Shown here in pieces: positions 1-9,239 of a DNA stretch of 64,000 nt (position 1 is its first letter; each line of letters begins with the position of its first letter). The DNA lies in assembly GCA_039180415.1 (NCBI GenBank), contig JBCDDH010000005.1, positions 1 through 64,000 on the forward strand, in the 5' to 3' direction. The notes beneath the pieces were generated by a model. That model saw only the letters and a program-made list of their open reading frames with translations, ran no database searches and was not told where the DNA came from. Source of the DNA: CAZIXN01 sp039180415 (GTDB lineage: Bacteria; Planctomycetota; Phycisphaerae; Phycisphaerales; Phycisphaeraceae). Both the position numbers and the translations under genes were made by a program.

Positions 1-842
1 ACGCGCCACGCCTCCGGCCGCCGCGCAACCGCTTCGACCAAGCCCGCGTCCGCGCCGGCGTCCTCAAGCAAGCGAACCGCCGCGGCGCCCGCGCCCCCGC
101 AAGCCTTGAGCAAATCGGGCCGCATCGCCGCGGCCAGTTCGACGCCGTCCTCTTCAATGCTCCGCCCCGGCACCGCGTTGGCCCGCACCGCACCGACGTA
201 TCCGCCCTCGCCCACGAACATCCGCACCGTCCCCGCCGCAAGCAACCGTCCTTCATCCACGATCGAACCGCGCAGCACCACGCCCGCGCCGACGTACGAA
301 CCCACGCCACGCCGCACCGCAAAGCCCGCCGACCGTTCCGATCGCTCGCCCGTCAGCGCCGAACCGCCCAAGCCATCGGCCACCAGAACCCACGTCGGCC
401 GCAAGGCTTCTTCCACGCCGCCCGGCTTTCGCAGACGCACCGACCACCCGCCGTCCGCTTCCCACTGCACCCGCGCCGCGGTCCGGTCCCGCAGCGTCAC
501 GCCGCGCTCGACCCCTTGCCGCACCAACGCAAAGTCGAACGCGGCTCGGTCCACCGACCACCCGTGCCCCCGCGGCCAGGCCAGCGTCCGCCCGCCGGCC
601 ACGACCTCCGACCGCGTCAGACGTTCCGCCCCGGCCGCCTCCAGCACGGCCTCACCCACGCCCCATCGCCCCAGCCGCGCCGCCCCCCGCCGGTGCAGGC
701 ACCCACCGCACACCTTCTCCCGGGGCAGCGCCCGACGATCCACCAGCCACGCCGACACGCCCCGCTGCGCCAGCCGCAACGCCGCCCCCGCGCCCGCCGG
801 GCCCGCGCCGATCACCACCGCTTCCGGCACGCCTCCGCTCAC
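1..842 (-). CDS. FAD-dependent oxidoreductase, geranylgeranyl reductase-like (3' end beyond window)
   Basis: About 280 residues are visible; the C-terminus lies off the left edge. I translated the minus strand from a GTG at 842. Residues about 8-15 read VVIGAGPAGAGAALRLA, the Rossmann GxGxxG FAD-binding motif. This is followed by a DRRALPREKVCGG segment typical of the geranylgeranyl reductase / aromatic hydroxylase flavoprotein group, which oxidises or reduces hydrophobic substrates. The GTG overlaps the stop of the methyltransferase upstream (GTGA), so the two are translationally coupled. Such methyltransferase-flavoprotein pairs often accompany type III polyketide synthase genes in planctomycetes. 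No such gene is visible here; if present it would lie beyond the left edge. The substrate is unknown. Confidence 0.75.
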   Translation of the reverse strand, partial: MSGGVPEAVVIGAGPAGAGAALRLAQRGVSAWLVDRRALPREKVCGGCLHRRGAARLGRWGVGEAVLEAAGAERLTRSEVVAGGRTLAWPRGHGWSVDRAAFDFALVRQGVERGVTLRDRTAARVQWEADGGWSVRLRKPGGVEEALRPTWVLVADGLGGSALTGERSERSAGFAVRRGVGSYVGAGVVLRGSIVDEGRLLAAGTVRMFVGEGGYVGAVRANAVPGRSIEEDGVELAAAMRPDLLKACGGAGAAAVRLLEDAGADAGLVEAVARRPEAWR

Positions 843-1609
843 GCCGCCGCCCCCCAAACCAGCTTCCAACGCAGCGGAAACGACCGCGACACCCGGAAGT
901 CCGCCAGCCCCGCCGAGCGCGCCGCGCCCTCCAACTCCGCCCGCGTCCACCCCGCCCGCACCGACGCCGGCCCGTCGTAATGCACCACCCGGCTCCGCGA
1001 AAGCAATCGCACGCCCACCCACGTGACCAGCCAAGCCCAACGCCCGCTCCGCAAATCCAACACCACCCCGCCCCCTTCGCAGCCGGCATCCATCGCCCGC
1101 AGCACCGCCGCCGCCTGCTCGGTTTCCAGGTGATGCAAAAACAGCGTGCAGATCGACACGTCGTACCGGTTGCCTTTCGGATCGACCAAGGCTTCCCCCG
1201 ACAAAGCATCCCAAACAAAAAAACTCGGCTCACCTACTCCGACCCCGCGTTCCTCGCGGACTGGTCGCTTCAGCGACCAGTTCTCCCGCGCAACCCCCAA
1301 CGCCCGCTCGCTCACGTCGCACCCGTCCACCAGCACCGCCGCCTCTTCCCCCGCCCGGCGCGCCCGCGCGTTCAACCCCGCCGCCACGTCCCCGCCGCCG
1401 CACGCCACGTCCACCACCCGCAACCCCGAAGCACTTACCGAACCATTCCCCGCCGCGCGTTTGCGCTCCGCCCGAACCCGCAGCTCCCGCCACAGCGTCC
1501 CCACCACGCCCGACACCGCGTTGATCCGCCGCAGCCCCCGCAGCGCCGCCGCGTGCTCCGCCGGGCCCAACCCCGGGTCGTCCATCAGTTCACGGCTCGG
1601 CCGACGCAT
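839..1609 (-). CDS. class I SAM-dependent methyltransferase
   Basis: 256 residues. The motif I region reads VVDVACGGGDVAAGL (about residues 66-80), the SAM-binding glycine loop, and CDVSERALGVAR gives the acidic motif II. The N-terminal block ELMDDPGLGPAEHAAALRGL is characteristic of planctomycete methyltransferases paired with flavoproteins. The gene ends inside the start of the downstream oxidoreductase. TAGGCT lies six bases before the ATG, so the transcript is probably leaderless. Between motif II and the next strand there is an insertion (NWSLKRPVRE) encoded by a perfect inverted repeat at 1260-1281 that is also found elsewhere in the window. The substrate is unknown; a small lipid or polyketide product is a guess from the pairing. 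Confidence 0.8.
   Translation of the reverse strand: MRRPSRELMDDPGLGPAEHAAALRGLRRINAVSGVVGTLWRELRVRAERKRAAGNGSVSASGLRVVDVACGGGDVAAGLNARARRAGEEAAVLVDGCDVSERALGVARENWSLKRPVREERGVGVGEPSFFVWDALSGEALVDPKGNRYDVSICTLFLHHLETEQAAAVLRAMDAGCEGGGVVLDLRSGRWAWLVTWVGVRLLSRSRVVHYDGPASVRAGWTRAELEGAARSAGLADFRVSRSFPLRWKLVWGAAA
1260..1281. repeat. palindromic repeat inside a coding sequence (family A, copy 1)
   Basis: Perfect 10-base arms ACTGGTCGCT / AGCGACCAGT around a two-base centre. The core CTGGTCGCTT-AGCGACCAG recurs at 58161-58186. This copy lies in frame within the methyltransferase gene. Confidence 0.75.
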
Positions 1610-1615
1610 GCCCGA

Positions 1616-1621
1616 AGCCTA
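1616..1621 (-). promoter_or_regulatory. -10 box of methyltransferase (leaderless)
   Basis: TAGGCT, six bases (TCGGGC) before the ATG at 1609. No Shine-Dalgarno. Confidence 0.55.
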
Positions 1622-1793
1622 CGCCCGCGCCGCCGGCCCATCCGCCCCCCAACGTTCAAAACGAACGCGTCGTCGCGCCGCAACCTCCGCCTTGACGCCC
1701 GCCCCCCAATTTGCGATGGTCGTCCAAGAATCCCGCCGGCTTTGACGTTCGCCGGCGTTCCGGGCCGCCTCTTTATCGCACGGGAATCACATC

Positions 1794-4700
1794 ATGCCTT
1801 TCCGGTGGAACCAACGGAACCGTCAGCCGCGCGCGTTCGCGCGCCCACGCCCGGCCAAGTCTTCGTCGACTCGTCAACACGCCCCGCGTGCCGCGGTCTT
1901 CGAGCCGCTCGAGACGCGAGTCCTGCTCTCGGCCAGCCTCTCCTCGGCGGACCTGGTCGACCGCTACGCCCACCGCCTCGACCGCGCCGGCACCGGCCTC
2001 ACCGAGGTCTTCGCCCCGTCCCTCAGCCCGGACGCCGCGCTCACGCCCAGCCCCAGCGCGATCGCGGGCTACCCCCTGATGGCTAAGACCGCCATCCCCC
2101 GCGGCGGCCGGCCGATCGGCGATACGTCGACCACGTCCACCGCCGTCGCCGCCCCGATCGACGCGTCCGCCGCTTCGGGCACCGCCGACGCCGACTTCCT
2201 CGTCGCCACGTTCGCCCACGGCCAACTCCTCGGCGGCGCGGGCGACGACACCCTCGCCGTCCTGCCCGCCACCCACACGCCCGGCCAAACCGTCACCGCC
2301 GACGCGGGCGCCGGCGACGACCTGATCTACGCCATGGCCGGCCAAGCCCACGTCGACGGCGGCCCCGGCCACGACGTGCTGTTCCTCGGCGACGCCCACG
2401 CCACCCTGCAAAACGTCGAAGAAGTCTGGGTCCGCAACCCCAAGGACTTCACCTGGACCGCGGCCGACCCCGCCGACTTCGAAGCCGACCCGCCACTCAC
2501 CGCCGACTTCTCGACCACCGCCACCGCTTCTACTTATCCCGCCGCTTCAACCCTCGGCGGCACCGATTCGTCTTCCCTCGATCTGTCCAGCGACCTCGCC
2601 TTCGCCACGTCCTCGACCGGCGGCGGCTCGGGCACCGCCCAAAGCACCGCCCCGCCCGGCGTCCCCGCCGAGGACCAGCCCTTCGGCCAAAGCGGCGACC
2701 TCAACGACGACGGCTGGGTCGACCAGGCCGACATCGACCTGCTGCTCCACGCCGTCGACCAGGCCCTGCCCGCCGCCACGTCCAGCGGCAACCTCGGCCA
2801 CGGCGTCGCCGCCCAACTCCAGTCCACCTCCGACTTCGGCTACATCCTCTACTCCGAGCAGCCCGTCCGCGACCGCTTCCCCCACGAGTCGTTCCTCAAC
2901 GGCCAGGCCGACCACTTCCTCGCCGTCGAGTTCGTCCAGAGCGTCCAGAGCGACCCCGACCAGCCCGGCCAGTGGATGTACCACAACGACAACAACCCCC
3001 TGGCCGCCTTCACCCCCGCCCCCGGTGACCTGCTGGTCATCGAGCTGGACTTCCTCAACGACACCGCCCACTCGCTCCGCGGCGTCGCCAACGTCCACGA
3101 GGGCATCGAGCTGGGCTTCGCCTCCGGCAGCCTCTACGCTCAGCCCAACCGCTGGGGCAACCACAACTTCGAGAGCGAGTTCCGCCTCACCGGCTCGTCC
3201 TTCGTCCGCAACCCGCAGGGCCTGGCCGGTTACGCCGCGGCCTACGACGTATTCACCGACGGCGACCTGGACGTCAACGACGCGAACCACCTGGTCCACG
3301 GCCTGCTGAGCACCAAGCCCGGCGACGCGAACCTCGACGGCGTGATCGACCAGGCCGACCTCAACGCGGTGCAGAACCACTGGGGCCAGCCCGTGGGCTG
3401 GGCCGACGGCAACTTCGACCTGCGCTTCGCCGGCGTGGGCTCCGAAGACCAGGCGTACGTGCTGAACAACTGGGGTTGGCGAGCCACCGACCCGGTCGAG
3501 ATCGAGGGCGGGAAGGGGCCCGACATCCTCTACGGATACGCGGGGGACGACACGTTGGACGGTGGCAGTGGCAACGATTTTCTAAGAGGAGGCGCTGGTG
3601 CTGACCGGCTAACAGATCCTGATTCAACAGGAACTTACCTAGGAGGAATCGGTACCGATTTAAGCAATCAGTATCTTGCGGATTTTCGAGACATAGGTGG
3701 AACCAATTGGCGTGATATTCCAAGCTTAGTAGCGTCACAACTGGGAGATATCGACGCACGCATTCTCAGTGATAGTTTAATCGATCATAATGATTTTTAC
3801 CGCCGAATGATCGAAATAAAGCCTCGGATCGCCCAGATTCAACCGGGCGAGCCGCCAAGTTATGTGAGTGCACAAATTGCAGATCAACTATATCACTGGG
3901 ATTCGCACGAAAGTACTCCGCACAGTATTTTCCAGAGCGTTGATGCAGGTAGGACGCACGGTTACGCAATTGTTGCGGGGGATCAGTCGTCTGTTAGTGT
4001 GCGTGGGACAAACGGGCAATTTAATTCCACGTTGACGTCGGGATATAATGCACAAGGCGTATCAGGGTATCTTACGCTTGGAAGTCACACGCTTGCTGTT
4101 GGCGCAGCCGTTGACGGTCCAGGCATCGCCGGAGGCAGCTTTACGGTGCCTTACCTGAATGTGATTTACGATTCAGATTCAAACCTAGGCGGCAATCCAG
4201 ATATCTCCGGAAGGCCAAATCAATTTAATTTACCCGATTTCACGCCGCAGGAGGCGTTATTCGCAAGGCGTCGGCTTAGTAGTTCTAATGGTTACATTGA
4301 AGCGGGGTACTGGGATACTTTTGGTGCGACTAAGCGCATTTTCCCGCATGATTACGCTTCGCTGGGAGAAGTGGAGAGATACCCGGGTGTCCCGATGGTT
4401 TTGGAGCTTTCTGCAAACTGGAAAAATTTGCCGCTAAACGATTTTTCCGAAAAGGTTTACGTCTCTTATGACTCAACGTATTTAGTAGTAACTAAAGACC
4501 AGTTTGGCGATGAAATTCTACTTCCAGGGTTGTACGGTTTCGATGAAATCGGTTTTGGGCCTGGCGAGCGGGAAATTTTCTTTGTCCACCCCGCAGAACC
4601 TTTCGCAGAGCGCCTGTCCACCTCTCCACTTGATAATAATGACGCTTATGATTTAGATGATATCGATGCGTACCACAACGGTATTCACATTGATGATCAC

Positions 4701-7700
4701 AAGACAATAACATTCATGGTTGCCGGCGACACTTACTTAGACACGCATGGACGAGATGATCAGGTCGTCGTGCTCGGAAGAGGGACTTTTGCTTTCCATC
4801 GCTTTGATTTGCTGGCGGATCAGAACCACGATGGAGTTATTGATTCCCTTGATCTCGAAGCGTCGGAAGGGGCGATCTCCGCTTCGAATCGTGGAGATTT
4901 TGATCAAGACGGCATTATTGATTTTGCAGATAATTTTGATCAGCACGGACTTGGAACGCCGGAATCGCCAACTGATTCGTTTGAGCCTCTACTGCTATAT
5001 GCCACAAATACAGACGGCTATGATCTTTATGTCCGTTTTTCATACCCCGAACTCAAGCCTGATGATATCTCGATCATCGGAAACGGTTCGCTTGAAAATC
5101 CTTTGGAATTGTCTTACGCAGCGAGCGGCCAAGACGGTCCTTTGGGACGCCTCTGGATGTCGGACGATACGTTGCGTTCTCATGCGAGTGTTACCGACGG
5201 CTCCACGCCTGGAAGCTTTATCCCGGCCAATGAGTGGATTTCAGCGGATGCTCTGTTTGGCGGGCCCGTGGAGCAAGGCGACTCTCTTCCAATCTATTAT
5301 GAAGCAATAAACCCAAGTCTTGACGTTGGCGATCACGAGATTCGGGTTGAATACCGACTTCATTCTGAGGAGCATGGATTTACTCCGTCCCACTCTACTG
5401 TTAATTTAACGGCGTTCGATATCGCAGTGCCTTTGATTGACACGCAGGAAAGACAAATCCTAGCGTCGACATCTCTGCGGACTTCAGACTCCACGCCTCG
5501 TTTATCGAACGTGGTGGCCGGTGTATCGGATGTTTCTGTAGGTGCGAATCAGTCAGAGCTAAAAGTCGATTTACATATTTCTGGCGACATTGATGATGTG
5601 CTTTCGAACTTCATATCGGGTTCGGCTGGAGTCATCGATTCTCTATCTTTGTTTGTAAATAATTCAGGCGAGGCCGCATTTTCTGTTGATGTTGACGATG
5701 CAAAGTCGCAAGCATGGTCTGATTTGTTTAATCCTTATAGTTACGAAGGTGAATTTGACGGGATTTTGCCTGACCTTGTGGTTTTGCCCGGCTGGAATAC
5801 GATCGAAGTCGTCGCGGTCAACGCCCTGGGCCACGCCGCATCCGCCACGAAGAGCTTTGAGATTGTTGTGGAAGCGCCTTCAGACGAGCTCAACGAAATC
5901 GCACTTGATCTATCCGCCGGCTCTCCCTACGGTGACCCGACGGTCACCCAGATCCCCTTCCAGCATGCGCAGGATGGGAGCAATTGGAGCGATCCGGTTT
6001 GGCTACAGCGTGATGCCGGCAACCCCAATCGGTTTACGGGGGATGTCTTTCAATCTCCCGTTGAACTGATCCTTGACGAATCGACGTGGTCGACCGACGA
6101 GAAGGTTGTTGAGGTATCCGTTGGGGGTACCGCGCTCGACGGCACCCGGATCGTTTTGACCGAGAACGCCGTCGTCCCCGGCCGGCTTGAGGGCGAAGAC
6201 CTTTTGGAAGAATGGGAGCGTGAAACGCTCGAAGGCTACGCCGTCTCGATCGGCGAAGAGAGCAACGTCACGGTTTCCGACCCCGGCGAGTTGCATCCGT
6301 ACCTTATCGAGATCGTCGGCCCGACCGAGTTGAAAGACGTGATCGACGAGGTCGCGCTCGGCGAAAACGGTCAACTCCGCGAGGTCGTGGAGATCGACGG
6401 CCGGTTATTCATCGCGGACCCGAACGAGCTTTCGCGTCCCTCGACGTTCGTGCTCGATAAGAGCCTTGAACTCGACTTCGCCCACGCCGCCGCCGTCGCG
6501 CCGCCGCTTTTCGGCGGCGGCGGTACTTTCGCCGAGGGCCTCGCCGACGGCGCGGTCGCGCCGTTGGTTGACTTGGTCGAGACTGGCGCGGCGGTCGGAC
6601 AAGCCATCCAGTGGGCGTCGGAGAACCCGCTGGATGCTGCGGCGGGCACCTGGAAGGCGGTCAACGGCGTGCGCACCGCCATCGGCGAGTTCATCGGCAC
6701 CGCCGCGGTGTACGCCTACGAGTACTCCGACGAAGCTCTCGCCGTGGCCAAAAAGGGTGTTGGCTTGTACATGGATACGAGCCAGGCCCTGGCCGGGCTG
6801 CTGGCCGACTACGCCGTCGATTCGGACAAGACCGTGGACGAATTGATCGCGGGGACTTCCCCGTTCTACGAAGAGTTGCCCGGCGAGGTGGCTCGCGGCA
6901 TCGAACTTTCGGCCGAATTTTTCGTCGAACTCTGGGGCACCATCAGCGACCTCCCCGACTACGACAAGGGCTGGTACACGGGCTTCGCCGCCACGACCGT
7001 TGCGTCGGAAGTCGCAATCACACTGCTTGCACCCGGCGTTGGTAATGTGGCCAGCGCGATCAGCAAATCAGCTTTCCTTAGCCGGGTCATTCCGAAATTT
7101 CAGGCGTTTGGCGGCAAACTTGCGCAAGCCGCCGGCCGTCTGATCGGCTTTGCTGACGAACTCGCCACCACTCAGATGTGCTTCATCGCGGGCACACCGG
7201 TCCACACCGCCGACGGGCTTAAGCCGATCGAGGAGATCGAGGCCGGCGACCTCGTACTCAGCCGGGATGAAAACACCCGCGAGCAAGGCTTACGGAAGGT
7301 TGTCGAGACATTCGTCACCCGCCCGAGTCGGCTGTACCACGTCACCTACGCCGTTGACGGGCAGGACGACCAGGCGCTGACCGGCACCGGTGAACACCCG
7401 TTCTATGTCCACAACCGCGGAGCCTTCGTCCCCTCCAAGGAACTCGAAGTCGGCGACATCCTGTGCCTGAGCGATAACCGCCCGGCTCGCGTCGTCCGCA
7501 TCGAGACCGAAGACGCCCCCGAAGGCGAAACCTTCACGACCTACAACTTCGAGGTCGAGGCGTTTCATACGTACTTCGTCGGAGAACATGATGCGGGGGT
7601 ATGGGTCCACAACCGAGGTGAAGGCTGCGAATACATCTACTCACTCGTGTACCGGATCCAGCAGAAGGACGGCAGCGAACCGTGGCCAGCTTTCAAGAAA

Positions 7701-8279
7701 GTCATGGACCAATCCGACTTCCGCGAGGAAGGTATCGACCTCGCAGAGAAGAAGAAACGGCTTGCCCGCGCATCCCGGATTGACCCGCACCTCCACGACG
7801 CAGCTCGGGCGGTGATGCGTGACCAATACGATCTCGCCGTAGCCGCGGATGGAACCGTTGATTTGGCGAAAGTGCCACGGGTCGGCGAAATCCGCGAGTT
7901 GATGATCAAGCGTTCCGAGCGAGCCACCCATCGCGACAACTTTCTCAACGCGCACCACGCGATTGTGCTGAACGACCCGACGGGGTCGAAGTGGTGGGCT
8001 GTTTTGGGTGTACCGGAAGAGAAGCTCGACGACATGCCCGGAGTTTTGCTGCACATCTATGAACACCAGGTCGGACAAGGACTTAGCGATCGGCCGTCGT
8101 TCCATAGTGTCTTTAAAGCGACATACGATGATTTACTTAGACAAGGAATCAACTTACGCAGCGAAGCTGGAACAGAGTTTTTACATGAACAGGCATATTC
8201 TCGGTGGGACCCTGAATTTGGACCAAAAATTTGGGCCGCAGCTGAATCTTGGCTTGACAACGATGTGAGGGGCCTATGA
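1794..8279 (+). CDS. giant LEPR-XLL / dockerin / RTX / PT-Hint protein with C-terminal nuclease-like toxin domain
   Basis: 2161 residues. Domains in order: basic N-terminus; LEPR-XLL motif FEPLETRVLLSA (36-47), a planctomycete surface-protein signature; glycine/aspartate RTX-like repeats; dockerin-like EF-hands near 301-325 (GDLNDDGWVDQADIDLLL) and 486-563 (GDANLDGVIDQADLNAV); RTX repeat DDTLDGGSGNDFL near 573-606; a long unique region with another EF-hand pair near 1005-1051; helical pretoxin-like region about 1565-1790; Hint domain 1796-1942 (starts CFIAGTPVHTADG, ends VWVHN); and a 219-residue C-terminal domain with AHH at 2053-2055 and later His 2087, 2091 and 2104. Known PT-Hint domains cleave after the terminal HN and free the toxin. 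Base composition changes sharply inside the gene. The start ATG has no clear Shine-Dalgarno. The next gene overlaps the stop (ATGA). I infer an exported, self-cleaving polymorphic toxin; the nuclease assignment is tentative. Confidence 0.85.
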   Translation: MPFRWNQRNRQPRAFARPRPAKSSSTRQHAPRAAVFEPLETRVLLSASLSSADLVDRYAHRLDRAGTGLTEVFAPSLSPDAALTPSPSAIAGYPLMAKTAIPRGGRPIGDTSTTSTAVAAPIDASAASGTADADFLVATFAHGQLLGGAGDDTLAVLPATHTPGQTVTADAGAGDDLIYAMAGQAHVDGGPGHDVLFLGDAHATLQNVEEVWVRNPKDFTWTAADPADFEADPPLTADFSTTATASTYPAASTLGGTDSSSLDLSSDLAFATSSTGGGSGTAQSTAPPGVPAEDQPFGQSGDLNDDGWVDQADIDLLLHAVDQALPAATSSGNLGHGVAAQLQSTSDFGYILYSEQPVRDRFPHESFLNGQADHFLAVEFVQSVQSDPDQPGQWMYHNDNNPLAAFTPAPGDLLVIELDFLNDTAHSLRGVANVHEGIELGFASGSLYAQPNRWGNHNFESEFRLTGSSFVRNPQGLAGYAAAYDVFTDGDLDVNDANHLVHGLLSTKPGDANLDGVIDQADLNAVQNHWGQPVGWADGNFDLRFAGVGSEDQAYVLNNWGWRATDPVEIEGGKGPDILYGYAGDDTLDGGSGNDFLRGGAGADRLTDPDSTGTYLGGIGTDLSNQYLADFRDIGGTNWRDIPSLVASQLGDIDARILSDSLIDHNDFYRRMIEIKPRIAQIQPGEPPSYVSAQIADQLYHWDSHESTPHSIFQSVDAGRTHGYAIVAGDQSSVSVRGTNGQFNSTLTSGYNAQGVSGYLTLGSHTLAVGAAVDGPGIAGGSFTVPYLNVIYDSDSNLGGNPDISGRPNQFNLPDFTPQEALFARRRLSSSNGYIEAGYWDTFGATKRIFPHDYASLGEVERYPGVPMVLELSANWKNLPLNDFSEKVYVSYDSTYLVVTKDQFGDEILLPGLYGFDEIGFGPGEREIFFVHPAEPFAERLSTSPLDNNDAYDLDDIDAYHNGIHIDDHKTITFMVAGDTYLDTHGRDDQVVVLGRGTFAFHRFDLLADQNHDGVIDSLDLEASEGAISASNRGDFDQDGIIDFADNFDQHGLGTPESPTDSFEPLLLYATNTDGYDLYVRFSYPELKPDDISIIGNGSLENPLELSYAASGQDGPLGRLWMSDDTLRSHASVTDGSTPGSFIPANEWISADALFGGPVEQGDSLPIYYEAINPSLDVGDHEIRVEYRLHSEEHGFTPSHSTVNLTAFDIAVPLIDTQERQILASTSLRTSDSTPRLSNVVAGVSDVSVGANQSELKVDLHISGDIDDVLSNFISGSAGVIDSLSLFVNNSGEAAFSVDVDDAKSQAWSDLFNPYSYEGEFDGILPDLVVLPGWNTIEVVAVNALGHAASATKSFEIVVEAPSDELNEIALDLSAGSPYGDPTVTQIPFQHAQDGSNWSDPVWLQRDAGNPNRFTGDVFQSPVELILDESTWSTDEKVVEVSVGGTALDGTRIVLTENAVVPGRLEGEDLLEEWERETLEGYAVSIGEESNVTVSDPGELHPYLIEIVGPTELKDVIDEVALGENGQLREVVEIDGRLFIADPNELSRPSTFVLDKSLELDFAHAAAVAPPLFGGGGTFAEGLADGAVAPLVDLVETGAAVGQAIQWASENPLDAAAGTWKAVNGVRTAIGEFIGTAAVYAYEYSDEALAVAKKGVGLYMDTSQALAGLLADYAVDSDKTVDELIAGTSPFYEELPGEVARGIELSAEFFVELWGTISDLPDYDKGWYTGFAATTVASEVAITLLAPGVGNVASAISKSAFLSRVIPKFQAFGGKLAQAAGRLIGFADELATTQMCFIAGTPVHTADGLKPIEEIEAGDLVLSRDENTREQGLRKVVETFVTRPSRLYHVTYAVDGQDDQALTGTGEHPFYVHNRGAFVPSKELEVGDILCLSDNRPARVVRIETEDAPEGETFTTYNFEVEAFHTYFVGEHDAGVWVHNRGEGCEYIYSLVYRIQQKDGSEPWPAFKKVMDQSDFREEGIDLAEKKKRLARASRIDPHLHDAARAVMRDQYDLAVAADGTVDLAKVPRVGEIRELMIKRSERATHRDNFLNAHHAIVLNDPTGSKWWAVLGVPEEKLDDMPGVLLHIYEHQVGQGLSDRPSFHSVFKATYDDLLRQGINLRSEAGTEFLHEQAYSRWDPEFGPKIWAAAESWLDNDVRGL

Positions 8280-9163
8280 AGTATCAAGTCACAATTTCTG
8301 GTTTACACTCAAAAGATCTTGGCGAAGACTTTATATCCGAGTTGAAGGGGATATTCGATGACGGTCATCCGTCTCACTACTTTTCTATGGGTAAGGTAGA
8401 TGAAAATGATGAACGTATACCAGCAGTCTTAAGCAAGCTGGCTGACGCAGGCCTGGAGCCGTGGGAAGAAGAATCTCGATTTATTTCTGGCCAAGAATTT
8501 GCATACATTCGATTTCGGATTTACGAAGAAGAAGATTTTGAAAACTGCGATTACTTCATGTTAAATCCATCCGCAAGCACACCTTCCGGCTACCGCGTAG
8601 ATGGACTAATTGAATTGAAGCTGCGCGGCGAAGACCGAATGTACTCGTCTAGCGGACTCAATCAAATCGCTGACCTGATGTGCATCAACGCCGGCTGGTA
8701 CATCGTTCCCGAGCGCACGAAAGCTCGGCTCGAGGCCAGCGATCTTGCCGGCCCATCCTTTCGTCCGACCAAGCTCATCACCGGCTACCACACAAACAAG
8801 GAATACTTCGATTGGCAGCAAGAACTCGGTTCTGAATGGTGGGAGCTGATTAGCGACGTAATAATGCCGCCCCTTTCAGAAACGACCGAGTTACGCGATC
8901 GCAAGAGTCAGCCGCTGACCGATCGGCATGATTTCAGCGGTGGCGTTTACCCACGCGAAGGCTTTTTCGATACGGCAGAATTTCATTATCGCCGTTCTGA
9001 TCTTGAAGCGATGCCGCTTTTCGACCTTGCCCGGACTTACGAACCGATGGGCGTTAAAGCGGAATACGATCAGCGACCCTTAATCGCGTCTCGGCGCTTC
9101 TTCGATTTTTGCTGCGAGCACGACATCGAAACCAATTGGGTGCCAGTTCGGATCGATGACTGA
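8276..9163 (+). CDS. candidate immunity protein for the Hint-linked toxin
   Basis: 295 residues, starting at an ATG that overlaps the toxin stop codon (ATGA). It is soluble, with no signal peptide or membrane segment, and acidic in its first half (GEDFISELKGIFDDG, RIYEEEDFENCDYFMLNP). The middle segment AGWYIVPERTKARLEASDL resembles the 'vSerxxxxLexxxL' element of several immunity-like families (Imm11/DUF1629-like), but I cannot assign a family. The first 60 bases are 37% GC by hand count, far below the surrounding genome, matching the end of the toxin gene. In polymorphic toxin systems the gene immediately 3' of the toxin encodes its cytoplasmic inhibitor. That role here is inferred from position, overlap and shared composition. 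Confidence 0.65.
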   Translation: MKYQVTISGLHSKDLGEDFISELKGIFDDGHPSHYFSMGKVDENDERIPAVLSKLADAGLEPWEEESRFISGQEFAYIRFRIYEEEDFENCDYFMLNPSASTPSGYRVDGLIELKLRGEDRMYSSSGLNQIADLMCINAGWYIVPERTKARLEASDLAGPSFRPTKLITGYHTNKEYFDWQQELGSEWWELISDVIMPPLSETTELRDRKSQPLTDRHDFSGGVYPREGFFDTAEFHYRRSDLEAMPLFDLARTYEPMGVKAEYDQRPLIASRRFFDFCCEHDIETNWVPVRIDD

Positions 9164-9239
9164 TGAACAGTTTTATGTCGCGAGGTGAATGGCATCGGTG
9201 TGGGCTGTTCGCGGGGGCGCCTGAGGTGAGATAAACGCA

